The notes under the pieces are model-generated. The model searched no databases. It had not been told where the DNA came from and worked only from the letters and a program-made list of their open reading frames with translations. 53,965 nucleotides of DNA from a virus, in the IMG/VR virus record IMGVR_UViG_3300034093_000924, positions 1 through 53,965 of that record; one strand, given 5' to 3'. Shown here piece by piece: positions 16,794-24,313 of the stretch (the first letter of the stretch is position 1; each line of letters starts with the position of its first letter). The position numbers and the translations under genes are program-made.

Positions 16794-18677
16794 TTATATA
16801 AAACACGACACATTAACAACTTCCATATCTAATGGAGAACCAGTGGTCATGTCGGAAGTAATAATAAGCAATGTAGCGCCCGTAGCACTGTAGTTTTCAG
16901 TAGTTACTCCAAAATTACGTTCGTTGGTAGAGTTTAATGTATAACACCCTCCTGTAACGGCACAAAAATTTGCGCTGCCCAAAGCGTTCGTAAAGTTTAG
17001 TGTGTAGTTCCCCGCGCTGTTACGTGTAACGCTAGTGACATTAAAACTGCCCCGCCTAGTACCAGTGTTACCGTTAAAGTTTACCCAAGCTTTTGAAGCG
17101 TTTGTAGCCGTGGTGGCCAAGGTGGCCAAGGTGGCCAAAGTTGCAAGGGTTGCCAAGGTCGCTAGGGTAGCCAAAGTGGCATTGGTAGCAGAAGACGCCG
17201 CGCCACTCAAAGTAGCAGTGATCGTGCCTGCGCTGAAGTTACCCGAGGCATCCCGTGCAACAACTTTGCTGGCAGTGTTGGTGGTAGTTGCATCCACTGC
17301 AAAGGTACGGGCGGTTGAGCCATTAAAAGTACCGCCGCTTGTAAGGTATGTCCCCGCCGTCAGAGCCGCTGCTGTAGCGTTTGCTGTGGTCGCCGTAGTA
17401 GCCAAAGTAGCCAGGGTTGCCAAAGTCGCTAGGGTAGCCAGAGTTGCGTTGGTGGCTGCGCCTGCGGTATAGCTGCCAATATTACCTGCGGAAATGGCAA
17501 TGTTGGGGCCAAAATAATAGTTTGCCCCGTCAAAATAAACGTAGTTGGCCCCGGAACTTGATAAATATATAACCCCGGTAGTGCCGCCACTGCGATACGC
17601 TGTAACGTCACCGTTTACAACTGTTAAACCCGTGCTTGCACCGGCGGTGTTGGGCGTAATGATCGCGGTTGTGGCTTTAATTTGCCCCGCAGTTGTTGAG
17701 GATGTGCCAACCCCCAGCGAGTTGACTTGATAATTGTTGGCTGTGTTAAGCGCATTGGCCGTTGTAGCAGTTGTAGCCAAAGTTGCAAGCGTAGCCGTAG
17801 TGGCCAAAGTTGCAAGCGTAGCCGTAGTAGCCAACGTAGCCGTAGTAGCCAGTGTGGCGTTGGTTGCCGAAGACGCCGCGCCGCTTAAGGTTGCGGTGAT
17901 TGTCCCCGCGCTGAAATTGCCTGAGGCATCCCGCGCTACAACCTTGCTGGCAGTGTTTAGGTTAGTTGCATCTACTGCAAACGTGCGAGCAGTTGACCCA
18001 TTAAAGGTGCCACCACTTGTAATATACGTCCCACCCGTTAGGGCTGCTGCTGTGGCGTTTGCTGTTGTTGCAGTTGTGGCTAATGTGGCTGTAGTAGCAA
18101 GGGTCGCCAGTGTGGCAAGAGTCGCCGTAGTGGCCAAGGTTGCATTGGTAGCTGAACCTGCTGCAATGCTGGACTGAGCCAACCAAGTGGGGGCTGCTGC
18201 GCCATTGCTTTGCAAAACCTGCCCGGAAGTGCCTGCTAAAGAATACGCATGGGCCGTACCCGTACCGTACCCAATACCACCGTTGGTGGCAGTAGCTGTA
18301 GAGTTTGTGCCGCCAGAAGCAATTGGTAACACTGCACTGTTGGTAGCCGTTAACGTGGTTCCGTCGGCATAAACCGCCCTTTCAGCCGGGTACGTAACAA
18401 ACACATCTTTGGTGCCCGCACTGAAATTGACAGCCGTGCCCCCATTACTTGACTCTAAAATTGTGTCCCTTGAGAGCAAAGTACCAGCAGCAGTGTATGT
18501 GCCAATCCCAACTTCCCACTCAGAACCGCTTTGACCTGCAATCGTGTAGTAGGTGGTGTTTGCGTTACCAATAACCGAGAAAGACTGGAACCCCGTGGCT
18601 GCGCCAGCAAGCGTGATAGTGCCGGTACCCGTGGTTGTGGTGGTTTCTTTAACCCTGTCTTTTAGTACTAAAGCCAT
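16794..18677 (-). CDS. Repeat-rich tail fibre, 627 aa
   Basis: The N-terminus (MALVLKDRVKETTTTTGTGT, then ATGFQSFSVIGNANTTYYTI) is a typical base-attachment domain of phage fibre proteins. Residues about 120-185 match the neighbouring fibre (GGTNSTATATNGGIGYGTGT). A block TAAALTGGTYITSGGTFNGS ... FAVDAT ... KVVARDASGNFSAGTITATL occurs twice (plus-strand about 17865-18045 and 17200-17345). Four ATLATTATLAT tracts link the modules. The C-terminal about 95 residues (WVNFNGNTGTRRGSFNVTSV onwards) are unique and resemble a fibre tip domain. The modular layout suggests growth by internal duplication. Confidence 0.85.
   Translation of the reverse strand: MALVLKDRVKETTTTTGTGTITLAGAATGFQSFSVIGNANTTYYTIAGQSGSEWEVGIGTYTAAGTLLSRDTILESSNGGTAVNFSAGTKDVFVTYPAERAVYADGTTLTATNSAVLPIASGGTNSTATATNGGIGYGTGTAHAYSLAGTSGQVLQSNGAAAPTWLAQSSIAAGSATNATLATTATLATLATLATTATLATTATTANATAAALTGGTYITSGGTFNGSTARTFAVDATNLNTASKVVARDASGNFSAGTITATLSGAASSATNATLATTATLATTATLATLATTATLATLATTATTANALNTANNYQVNSLGVGTSSTTAGQIKATTAIITPNTAGASTGLTVVNGDVTAYRSGGTTGVIYLSSSGANYVYFDGANYYFGPNIAISAGNIGSYTAGAATNATLATLATLATLATLATTATTANATAAALTAGTYLTSGGTFNGSTARTFAVDATTTNTASKVVARDASGNFSAGTITATLSGAASSATNATLATLATLATLATLATLATLATTATNASKAWVNFNGNTGTRRGSFNVTSVTRNSAGNYTLNFTNALGSANFCAVTGGCYTLNSTNERNFGVTTENYSATGATLLIITSDMTTGSPLDMEVVNVSCFI
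17100..18150 (-). repeat. Internal duplication with ATLATT linker tracts in the 627-aa fibre
   Basis: Two copies of a roughly 180-nt module, at about 17200-17345 and 17865-18045, share most residues but differ at many third positions. They are bounded by Ala-Thr-Leu tracts at about 17105-17190, 17395-17455, 17755-17860 and 18060-18150. The synonymous drift indicates an old duplication kept by selection on protein sequence. Confidence 0.75.
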
Positions 18678-18685
18678 ATGTGTCC

Positions 18686-20647
18686 TTAATCCGTTTCAAC
18701 CAGCACCCAGTCGGCGGTTTCTGCGTTGTTCACCAATGCCCACGACGCTGTTTCTGCGTTGTTCACCAATGCCCACGACGCTGTTTCTGCATTGTTCACC
18801 AATGCCCACGACGCTGTTTCTGCATTGTTCACATTTTGCCAGTTTGCGGTCTGGCTGTCATCAACCAATTTCCAATTTACCGCAACTATAGTCCCAACCC
18901 CTCCCGTGGCTTGCACGCCAGTCAAGGCAACGGTTCTGACCCCATTGCTTATTGTGCCTATTGCCCCCGCCGCAGATACCCCCGTTATAGCAACCAGCTT
19001 TGTAAACTCAACTGCCCCAACTGCCCCGGAAGCGGCGACACCTGTAACGGCAACCAGTTTTGCAAACTCAACTACCCCAACTGCACCGGAAGCTGAATTG
19101 CCTGTAAGGGCGAGTGATGTGGCTGGGGCTACTGCCCCCAATAACCCAGAAGCTGATACCCCCGTTATAGCAACCAGCTTTGCAAACTCAACTGCCCCAA
19201 CCGCGCCTGCTGCCGATACTCCAGTGAGGGCCACTGTCTGAACAACCCCTACATTACCTACAAATCCGTTGGCAACGTCCCCATCTTCACCCTCTGAGGT
19301 GCTGGGAGCCATTGTCTCAACCGCACCAGAAGCGGATACGCCTATGAGCGCAATTGATGTAGCGCCCCTAGACACTGTGCCAACCGCACCAGAAGCAAAA
19401 TTGCCTGTCAGAGCAACCGTTGTGCTGGGAGTTACTGTCCCCAACAAACCAGATGCAGACACCCCGGTAAGAGCCAGCGACCTCTCAGCAACCGTTACCG
19501 CTCCGACAGAACCCGATGCCGCCACACCTGTCAAAGCAAGAGCTGTCGCACCCCTGGAAACCGTGCCAACCGACCCTGTAGCCAATACCCCAGTAAGGGC
19601 AATCGTTGTGCTGGGAGCTACTGTCCCAAGCAGTCCTGATGCTGCATTGCCCGTCAAGGCAAGCGATGTAGCGCCTCTGGAAACCGTCCCAACTGCACCA
19701 GAAGCCGACACCCCGGTCAATGCAATCGTTGTGCTGGGTGCTGCGGTTCCGACAAAACCAAAGGCTACATCACCATCCTCACCTTCGGAACTACTGGGAG
19801 CAACTATGCCCACTGCACCTGAAGCCAAAACCCCGGTAAGGGCAAGTGATGTTGCACCCCTGGAAATTGTGCCAACTGACCCCGTAGCGGATACACCTGT
19901 AAGCGCGATTGATTGACTTGGGGTAACCGTACCAACAGAACCAGAAGCCGATACGCCCGTCAAAGCAAATGATCTTGCTCCAACAGCAACTGTCCCGGCA
20001 GAACCTGATGCTGATACGCCTGTAAGCGCAATTGTCGTACTGGAGGTTACTGTTCCAACAATACCTGTAGCCGATATGCCAGTGAGAGCGAGAGATGTGG
20101 CACCCCTGGAAACCGTGCCAACCGACCCTGTAGCCAATACCCCAGTAAGGGCAATCGTTGTGCTGGGAGCTACTGTACCGACCGACCCTGTAGCTGATAC
20201 CCCGGTGAGCGCAACTATAGTTGCTTGAGTTGCGGTAACTGTGCCAACAGAACCTGTGGCTGATACCCCCGTCAGAGCAATTGTTGTGCTGGGAGCTACT
20301 GTTCCAACTGCGCCAGAAGCAGCCACGCCTGTCAAAGCAACCGCATGACTAGGTGCTACCGTTCCAACTGCGCCAGAAGCAGTTGCGCCCGTAAGATCGA
20401 CGGAATGAGATGGCGTTGCTGTACCTACGCTACCTATCGCAGCATTGCCATCTTCTGCTGGGCTGTTTGTCTCTGTAACAGACCCAACACTACCTGTAGC
20501 CGATACCCCGGTTTTAGCAACCGATATGCTTGGCGTTGCTGTGCCTACCGCCCCGTTCGCGGCAACACCAGTTAAAGCAACCGTTACCGGCGATCCACCA
20601 GCAAGAGACGCAAACGGGACTTCGGCAAATGCGGCTATACCAAACAT
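18686..20647 (-). CDS. Repetitive virion protein built of ~20-residue units, 653 aa
   Basis: After a short leader (MFGIAAFAEVPFASLAGGSP) the protein is about 25 near-identical units of the type VALTGVSASGSVGTV plus a variable 4-8 residue linker (APSTTI, SRGATSL, EFAKLV). Three units are replaced by an acidic variant (SEGEDGDVAFGFVG and similar). The C-terminus (about 600-653) holds a different repeat: NWKLVDDSQTANWQNV, then NNAETASWALV repeated, ending NNAETADWVLVETD. A beta-solenoid or fibre-like structure is likely. It is encoded just ahead of the two fibres. The receptor or structural role is unknown. Confidence 0.8.
   Translation of the reverse strand: MFGIAAFAEVPFASLAGGSPVTVALTGVAANGAVGTATPSISVAKTGVSATGSVGSVTETNSPAEDGNAAIGSVGTATPSHSVDLTGATASGAVGTVAPSHAVALTGVAASGAVGTVAPSTTIALTGVSATGSVGTVTATQATIVALTGVSATGSVGTVAPSTTIALTGVLATGSVGTVSRGATSLALTGISATGIVGTVTSSTTIALTGVSASGSAGTVAVGARSFALTGVSASGSVGTVTPSQSIALTGVSATGSVGTISRGATSLALTGVLASGAVGIVAPSSSEGEDGDVAFGFVGTAAPSTTIALTGVSASGAVGTVSRGATSLALTGNAASGLLGTVAPSTTIALTGVLATGSVGTVSRGATALALTGVAASGSVGAVTVAERSLALTGVSASGLLGTVTPSTTVALTGNFASGAVGTVSRGATSIALIGVSASGAVETMAPSTSEGEDGDVANGFVGNVGVVQTVALTGVSAAGAVGAVEFAKLVAITGVSASGLLGAVAPATSLALTGNSASGAVGVVEFAKLVAVTGVAASGAVGAVEFTKLVAITGVSAAGAIGTISNGVRTVALTGVQATGGVGTIVAVNWKLVDDSQTANWQNVNNAETASWALVNNAETASWALVNNAETASWALVNNAETADWVLVETD
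18719..18831 (-). repeat. 33-bp tandem repeat (three full copies plus a partial one)
   Basis: Units begin at 18719, 18752 and 18785, with a truncated copy from 18818. They are nearly identical, with a G/A change at the seventh base, and encode the 11-residue NNAETASWALV repeat at the C-terminus of the 653-aa protein. The unit is a multiple of three, so copy-number change keeps the frame. Confidence 0.9.
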
Positions 20648-20673
20648 GGCTTACGGCCTGCGCCGCCCCCGCA

Positions 20674-21165
20674 TTAAGTTGTGGCTAAGCGCAACAGAGC
20701 AGTCGAAGTCGTGTTGGAAGGCATCGTCAAGGTGAAAGTTCCCGCCGTGATTGTCTGTGAACCAAACGTGTGAACACTAACCGCCTTGTTGCTTTGAGTG
20801 GAGTTGTAGATCAACACTGCATCAAACGCCGTGGTCAAAGTCACTGTGGTATAGGTGATTGAAGCCGAAGGCGTAACAAAACCCACACCTGCCGTAGCAG
20901 AAGAGTTGGTTGACGTTGGCGTAGTTGTAGTTGTTACCGCAACACCGCCTGCCGTATAACCTGTACCAGACACTTCATTCGTAGCTGCGTAAGCCGTGGT
21001 AGAAGCATTAACAGTGGCTGACGTCAAATACAGTGCCGCTTTAAATGTATCCCCAGTTGGAGACGTCAAACTAGTGCGTGAAACAATAGTTGAAGCCCCA
21101 AACTGATGTTGGGCTGACATCAGTTCACCAAGGAACGATGTACACATTGATTGGGTGTTTGCCAT
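20674..21165 (-). CDS. Structural protein, 163 aa; paralogue of the 140-aa protein two genes upstream
   Basis: The protein shares its layout with the gene at 21379-21801. The block ASTTAYAATNEVSGTGYTAG answers QNTTAYTSADEASGGNYAPG in the other. Both end in the same strand-plus-tail (TLTMPSNTTSTALLRLATT against PVTMPANTSTSALIRLV). It is beta-rich, Thr/Ser-rich and lacks catalytic motifs. Proteins of this type sit near connector and fibre genes in related phages. Decoration or minor tail protein is a reasonable guess. Confidence 0.7.
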   Translation of the reverse strand: MANTQSMCTSFLGELMSAQHQFGASTIVSRTSLTSPTGDTFKAALYLTSATVNASTTAYAATNEVSGTGYTAGGVAVTTTTTPTSTNSSATAGVGFVTPSASITYTTVTLTTAFDAVLIYNSTQSNKAVSVHTFGSQTITAGTFTLTMPSNTTSTALLRLATT

Positions 21166-21174
21166 GATATTTCC

Positions 21175-21369
21175 TTATGTAAAAGAAGCGGTTTCGCCAC
21201 CAGCAAAAGTTGGCGGTTTTTTCAGAGTCACATGAGCAGAACGGTGAACCAATTCGCCTTCCAGCCAATACTCAACCCAAGAAGTTTGTTCGTTGTCATT
21301 ATCCACGGTTCCTTCCCGCTTTTCAAGCAGGGTGTCGTCCATGTCGCCTTTTGTCGTGGTTACTAGCAT
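21175..21369 (-). CDS. Small acidic unknown protein, 64 aa
   Basis: MLVTTTKGDMDDTLLEKREG at the start; the middle has NEQTSWVEYWLEGELVHRSA. There is no signal or membrane segment. AAGGAG lies upstream of the ATG (reading GGAGCAAATATG). It is wedged between two paralogous structural genes, so it is probably a minor virion or assembly protein. The function is not recognised. Confidence 0.65.
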   Translation of the reverse strand: MLVTTTKGDMDDTLLEKREGTVDNDNEQTSWVEYWLEGELVHRSAHVTLKKPPTFAGGETASFT

Positions 21370-21378
21370 ATTTGCTCC

Positions 21379-21801
21379 TTAAACAAGTCGAATGAGTGCC
21401 GATGTGCTGGTGTTCGCAGGCATCGTCACGGGGAAAGTTGCGCTGGATGTTTTGTTAGACCCGAAGTCCAAGACGCACACAGCGCCGTTGGCCCCCGGAG
21501 TGTAAATCAACGCACCCCTGGCAGTGATTGCGCCCGTCCAAGACGGCGAAGAAAAGTTGATGAACACAATGCTTCCAGAAGAAGCAAGTTCGGTACCGAT
21601 GGTGGCTGTTACCACCAGACCGCCGGGGGCATAATTGCCGCCAGACGCCTCATCCGCCGAAGTGTATGCAGTGGTGTTCTGGTCAAGTGTGGCGGCATTG
21701 GTGTACAACGCCAAGTAAAACGTGTCCGACACAAAATTAATTGTGCCGTTCACCAGCCCTGACCGAAGTGTGTTGCAACTGTAGTTGCCCGTGAACGCCA
21801 T
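21379..21801 (-). CDS. Structural protein, 140 aa; paralogue of the 163-aa protein
   Basis: It begins MAFTGNYSCNTLRSGLVNGT and is beta-rich throughout, ending PVTMPANTSTSALIRLV. Shared blocks with the protein at 20674-21165 show the two arose by duplication. It overlaps the connector-like gene upstream by one base (stop/start TAATG type). It is probably a minor capsid, tail or decoration protein. No specific family name can be given with certainty. Confidence 0.7.
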   Translation of the reverse strand: MAFTGNYSCNTLRSGLVNGTINFVSDTFYLALYTNAATLDQNTTAYTSADEASGGNYAPGGLVVTATIGTELASSGSIVFINFSSPSWTGAITARGALIYTPGANGAVCVLDFGSNKTSSATFPVTMPANTSTSALIRLV

Positions 21802-22544
21802 CAGCGAACCCCACTATTCTGGGGCAGGGGCGATTGCCGATACTGCCCACTGCGGTACGCATCGCTACGCTCCAGCCCATCGCCCAGACGCTGTGCCAAT
21901 GCAAGCGCTTCCTTGTATTTGCCGTCATACAAAGCGATCAGGTCTTGCTCACCCTTCATGAAGGTGTACGCCTCAACCAAAGAACCATACAACAACACGC
22001 TGTCAAAGTTGTCACCAAGCCACGTTTGGCCAGAAGCCACTGTGGTGATGGATTCAGGGTAATAGTAGTAGTGCAACTCTACGTAGTATGTTGCATCCGG
22101 TGTAGGGCCAAGAATAAGAGACAACTCGTTTGTAATTGCCGAACTGACAATTGTTGGGCCAAACAAAGCGTAGTATTTTGGCTCTCCTGTGTCATTTGGA
22201 TTTGGGTATGCCTGACGGATGAAGTTCACATCTTTGTTGAGTAAATACTCATACGTGCCCGTATCTAAATTAGCGCCCGTAACACCTGTCACCAACGCCA
22301 AAGAATAAACAGACAAGAAGTCGTCGGGCAAAGACACGTACTTGTTGTTTATGGTGATTGGGGTGGATTGATTCTTACGCAGCGAGGGGAACTGCACCGA
22401 GTTGTATATACGTTGTTCAGCCTGCGTGATGCAAGTATTAATCTGTGTCGTTGCAGACACAGTACCCCCACTTGCAAGGTACACATCGGGAAACTGATTC
22501 TCGGTGTAGCTCTGAATTGTGTTGTACAACTCGGTGTAGTTCAT
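21801..22544 (-). CDS. Head-tail connector/adaptor-like protein, 247 aa
   Basis: The N-terminal helix MNYTELYNTIQSYTENQFPD, an ITQAEQRIYNSVQFPSLRKN segment, and then NNKYVSLPDDFLSVYSLAL are characteristic of podovirus adaptor/tail tubular A-like proteins (T7 gp11 or SU10-type adaptors). The C-terminus (LVEAYTFMKGEQDLIALYDG, then KYKEALALAQRLGDG) is the usual helical end. These form the ring joining portal to tail nozzle. Assignment is from motif style and position. Confidence 0.72.
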   Translation of the reverse strand: MNYTELYNTIQSYTENQFPDVYLASGGTVSATTQINTCITQAEQRIYNSVQFPSLRKNQSTPITINNKYVSLPDDFLSVYSLALVTGVTGANLDTGTYEYLLNKDVNFIRQAYPNPNDTGEPKYYALFGPTIVSSAITNELSLILGPTPDATYYVELHYYYYPESITTVASGQTWLGDNFDSVLLYGSLVEAYTFMKGEQDLIALYDGKYKEALALAQRLGDGLERSDAYRSGQYRQSPLPQNSGVR

Positions 22545-22741
22545 GCCATCGGGCCTCTGGCCATCTTGCCTTTGGTCTGCGCTTTACCGCCGCGCACCAC
22601 GATACCCGAAGTTTTCATGGGTGGGTAGTCTTGGCTGCGTGTGTTGGCCACAGACACGTTTGCTTTGCGCATCGTCTCTTTGGCTGGCTCTTCGCCAACA
22701 ATTACGTTGGCTACTTTGGTTGGTTGCGTGTAGGTTGCCAT
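22541..22741 (-). CDS. Small virion-associated-type protein, 66 aa
   Basis: The ATG at 22741 is preceded by GGAGG at 5 nt, which favours it over an in-frame GTG four codons earlier. The protein is MATYTQPTKVANVIVGEEPA with a basic, Gly-rich tail GKAQTKGKMARGPMA, a sequence style recurrent in the tiny proteins of this block. It overlaps the adaptor gene by 4 nt and the upstream 63-aa gene's stop sits next to its start. Function unknown. Confidence 0.7.
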   Translation of the reverse strand: MATYTQPTKVANVIVGEEPAKETMRKANVSVANTRSQDYPPMKTSGIVVRGGKAQTKGKMARGPMA

Positions 22742-22742
22742 A

Positions 22743-22934
22743 TCAGCCTCCACGACCAGGACTGCGCTGGTTCATGACCTTGGCCATGTTGCGCCCGTAT
22801 TTGAGCATATCGCCGTTGGTCTTGCCGCCAGCCTTAAGCTTGGTCATGGGCTTGCCAGGGTGCAGCTTTTTCTCATGCTTATGCACCGCGCCTGCGATCA
22901 TCTTCTTGTCTTGTGCCAAGTCTTTCTTGTCCAT
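22743..22934 (-). CDS. Small Lys-rich protein, 63 aa
   Basis: MDKKDLAQDKKMIAGAVHKH, then EKKLHPGKPMTKLKAGGKTN and YGRNMAKVMNQRSPGRGG. It is strongly basic and helical at the N-terminus with a Gly-rich tail. AAGGAG lies 6 nt before the ATG. Similar short proteins lie in the head-tail region of many environmental phages, where they may be packaged with DNA. That role is inferred. Confidence 0.7.
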   Translation of the reverse strand: MDKKDLAQDKKMIAGAVHKHEKKLHPGKPMTKLKAGGKTNGDMLKYGRNMAKVMNQRSPGRGG

Positions 22935-22944
22935 CTTCGACTCC

Positions 22945-23373
22945 TTATGTCGTTACTACCGTAACTGTACCCAATTGCACGCCCAAAACCAAGTTATTTG
23001 GTGTTAAAGCGGCATCAAAAAATACTGAGCCCCCAACAGGAGTCCAGCCCCACTGAAAAATCCTGCTGCCCCCGCTGAGAATCCCTTGGGCGTCAGCCGC
23101 CGAACTGTTGGTCAGCTCAATTTGCAGACCTGTGCGACCAGACACTTTGTAGCTGATGTCGGGCCTTGGGTCTCGTATCCCCTGCGGGTCATCCACCGGG
23201 TACATACCCAGTTGCAACTGTGGCTGATCTGGGTCCCAGCACTGGGGGCACACCTTGAGATCATATACCTTGGTCTTGACAACTTCTTTGCGCAGCGTGG
23301 TCAACTTGAAGCGAAACCCGCAACGGTCACACTCCGCAATTGAGTTCTTGCCAGACGCAAACCTGTTACCCAT
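22945..23373 (-). CDS. Structural protein with N-terminal zinc ribbon, 142 aa
   Basis: Two CxxC pairs (AECDRCGF and KVCPQCWD, residues 15-45) make a treble-clef or ribbon-like zinc site. They are followed by a conserved DPDQPQLQLGMYPVDDPQGI stretch and a beta-rich C-terminal half (residues 75-142, ending LGVQLGTVTVVTT). The arrangement is recurrent next to connector genes in podovirus-like phages. Its stop/start shares one base with the 312-aa gene. Likely a minor virion protein; zinc may stabilise the fold. Confidence 0.72.
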   Translation of the reverse strand: MGNRFASGKNSIAECDRCGFRFKLTTLRKEVVKTKVYDLKVCPQCWDPDQPQLQLGMYPVDDPQGIRDPRPDISYKVSGRTGLQIELTNSSAADAQGILSGGSRIFQWGWTPVGGSVFFDAALTPNNLVLGVQLGTVTVVTT

Positions 23374-24311
23374 TACGTACCCCCAATGAACATCTGCCTG
23401 GGCACAAGCCGCAGGGACGCACGTTCTTGGTCTTCATCCGCAGCCGACATCCAGGCTTCGTCATACTGTTGTTTGAGCACGCCCAGGCGCTCCATGCCAC
23501 CAGGAATCTTGAGCGCAATGTAGTAGGCCAGTCCTGCTGCCATACATGGGATAAAGCGGAAGGGAACATCCATGACGTTCACGCCACCGCCAGCATCTTG
23601 CACCCGGCGCATGCGCCAGTAGACAAACTGGTAGGTCTGGGAGCCATCAGGTGTGGGCCACACAGTGACACGGGGGGTGTTGTTGACGCGGACGGGGTCG
23701 CTTGCAACGGGTGTCTGTTGGGTCGTGCCGTTTTGCGCACGAAACACGTTACTCAGGGTATTTCCTGAAATGTAGTTGTAAAACACAGTCTCTGTGCCAC
23801 CTGTGGCCACGATGTCCACGTACCCAATTGCGGGAAGCCCAACAACCGAACTCAACGTGATCGTTGCCGCAGTGAGGTCTTGGGACACAAACGTCGAAGC
23901 GGTGGTGGCCACCTGCCCGTCCAGGCGCTGATACCAGACCTGGATAGGCCGGGCTTGATTGAGCTTGTTGGGGATGGTTGCGTAGGTGGACACGCTGATG
24001 CGCGTGATGGTCAAGTCCGCTTGGTTGGACAGGATGTTGGCATTGGTGCGGATCACATGGTCAAGCAGATCAACGGTGTCCGTTGGAACGGCGTAGGTGT
24101 TCAGTCCTTGTGTCAGGGTAATCGTCCCCTGCTCAAACGTCCACATGTTGACGCCACGGTTGGCCCAGTCAGCAAACAGTAAGTTAAGGGACCGACGCGC
24201 TGTTCGCAGGTCATACCCCGTGCGCATTTCTGAACCCGCACGCTCGAACGCTTCCTCGACCAGCTCAGTGAGGTCAAGGTTAAAGCCTGATTGTCCAGAG
24301 GTAACTGCCAT
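23373..24311 (-). CDS. Head-tail adaptor/tail accessory protein, 312 aa
   Basis: The block FNLDLTELVEEAFERAGSEM, then TARRSLNLLFADWANRGVNM followed by WTFEQGTITLTQG, is a recognisable start of head-completion proteins in podovirus-like phages (P22 gp4-like by role). The middle is beta-rich with an ATITLSSVVGLPAIGYVDI segment. The C-terminus (RFIPCMAAGLAYYIALKIPG and QQYDEAWMSAADEDQERAS) is helical. It probably binds the portal and contributes to the connector. No catalytic residues are expected. Confidence 0.75.
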   Translation of the reverse strand: MAVTSGQSGFNLDLTELVEEAFERAGSEMRTGYDLRTARRSLNLLFADWANRGVNMWTFEQGTITLTQGLNTYAVPTDTVDLLDHVIRTNANILSNQADLTITRISVSTYATIPNKLNQARPIQVWYQRLDGQVATTASTFVSQDLTAATITLSSVVGLPAIGYVDIVATGGTETVFYNYISGNTLSNVFRAQNGTTQQTPVASDPVRVNNTPRVTVWPTPDGSQTYQFVYWRMRRVQDAGGGVNVMDVPFRFIPCMAAGLAYYIALKIPGGMERLGVLKQQYDEAWMSAADEDQERASLRLVPRQMFIGGT

Positions 24312-24313
24312 GA

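Noticed and set aside
14678-18677. Repeat-rich fibres considered as a diversity-generating retroelement target
   Set aside because: No reverse transcriptase gene, no template repeat and no adenine-biased variable region was seen in the window.
18719-18831. 33-bp direct repeats considered as a CRISPR array
   Set aside because: Units are contiguous without spacers, in coding frame, and encode the NNAETASWALV repeat.
18726-19916. Two plus-strand frames (171 and 215 codons) opposite the repeat protein
   Set aside because: They mirror the repeat structure of the minus-strand gene and have no start signals.
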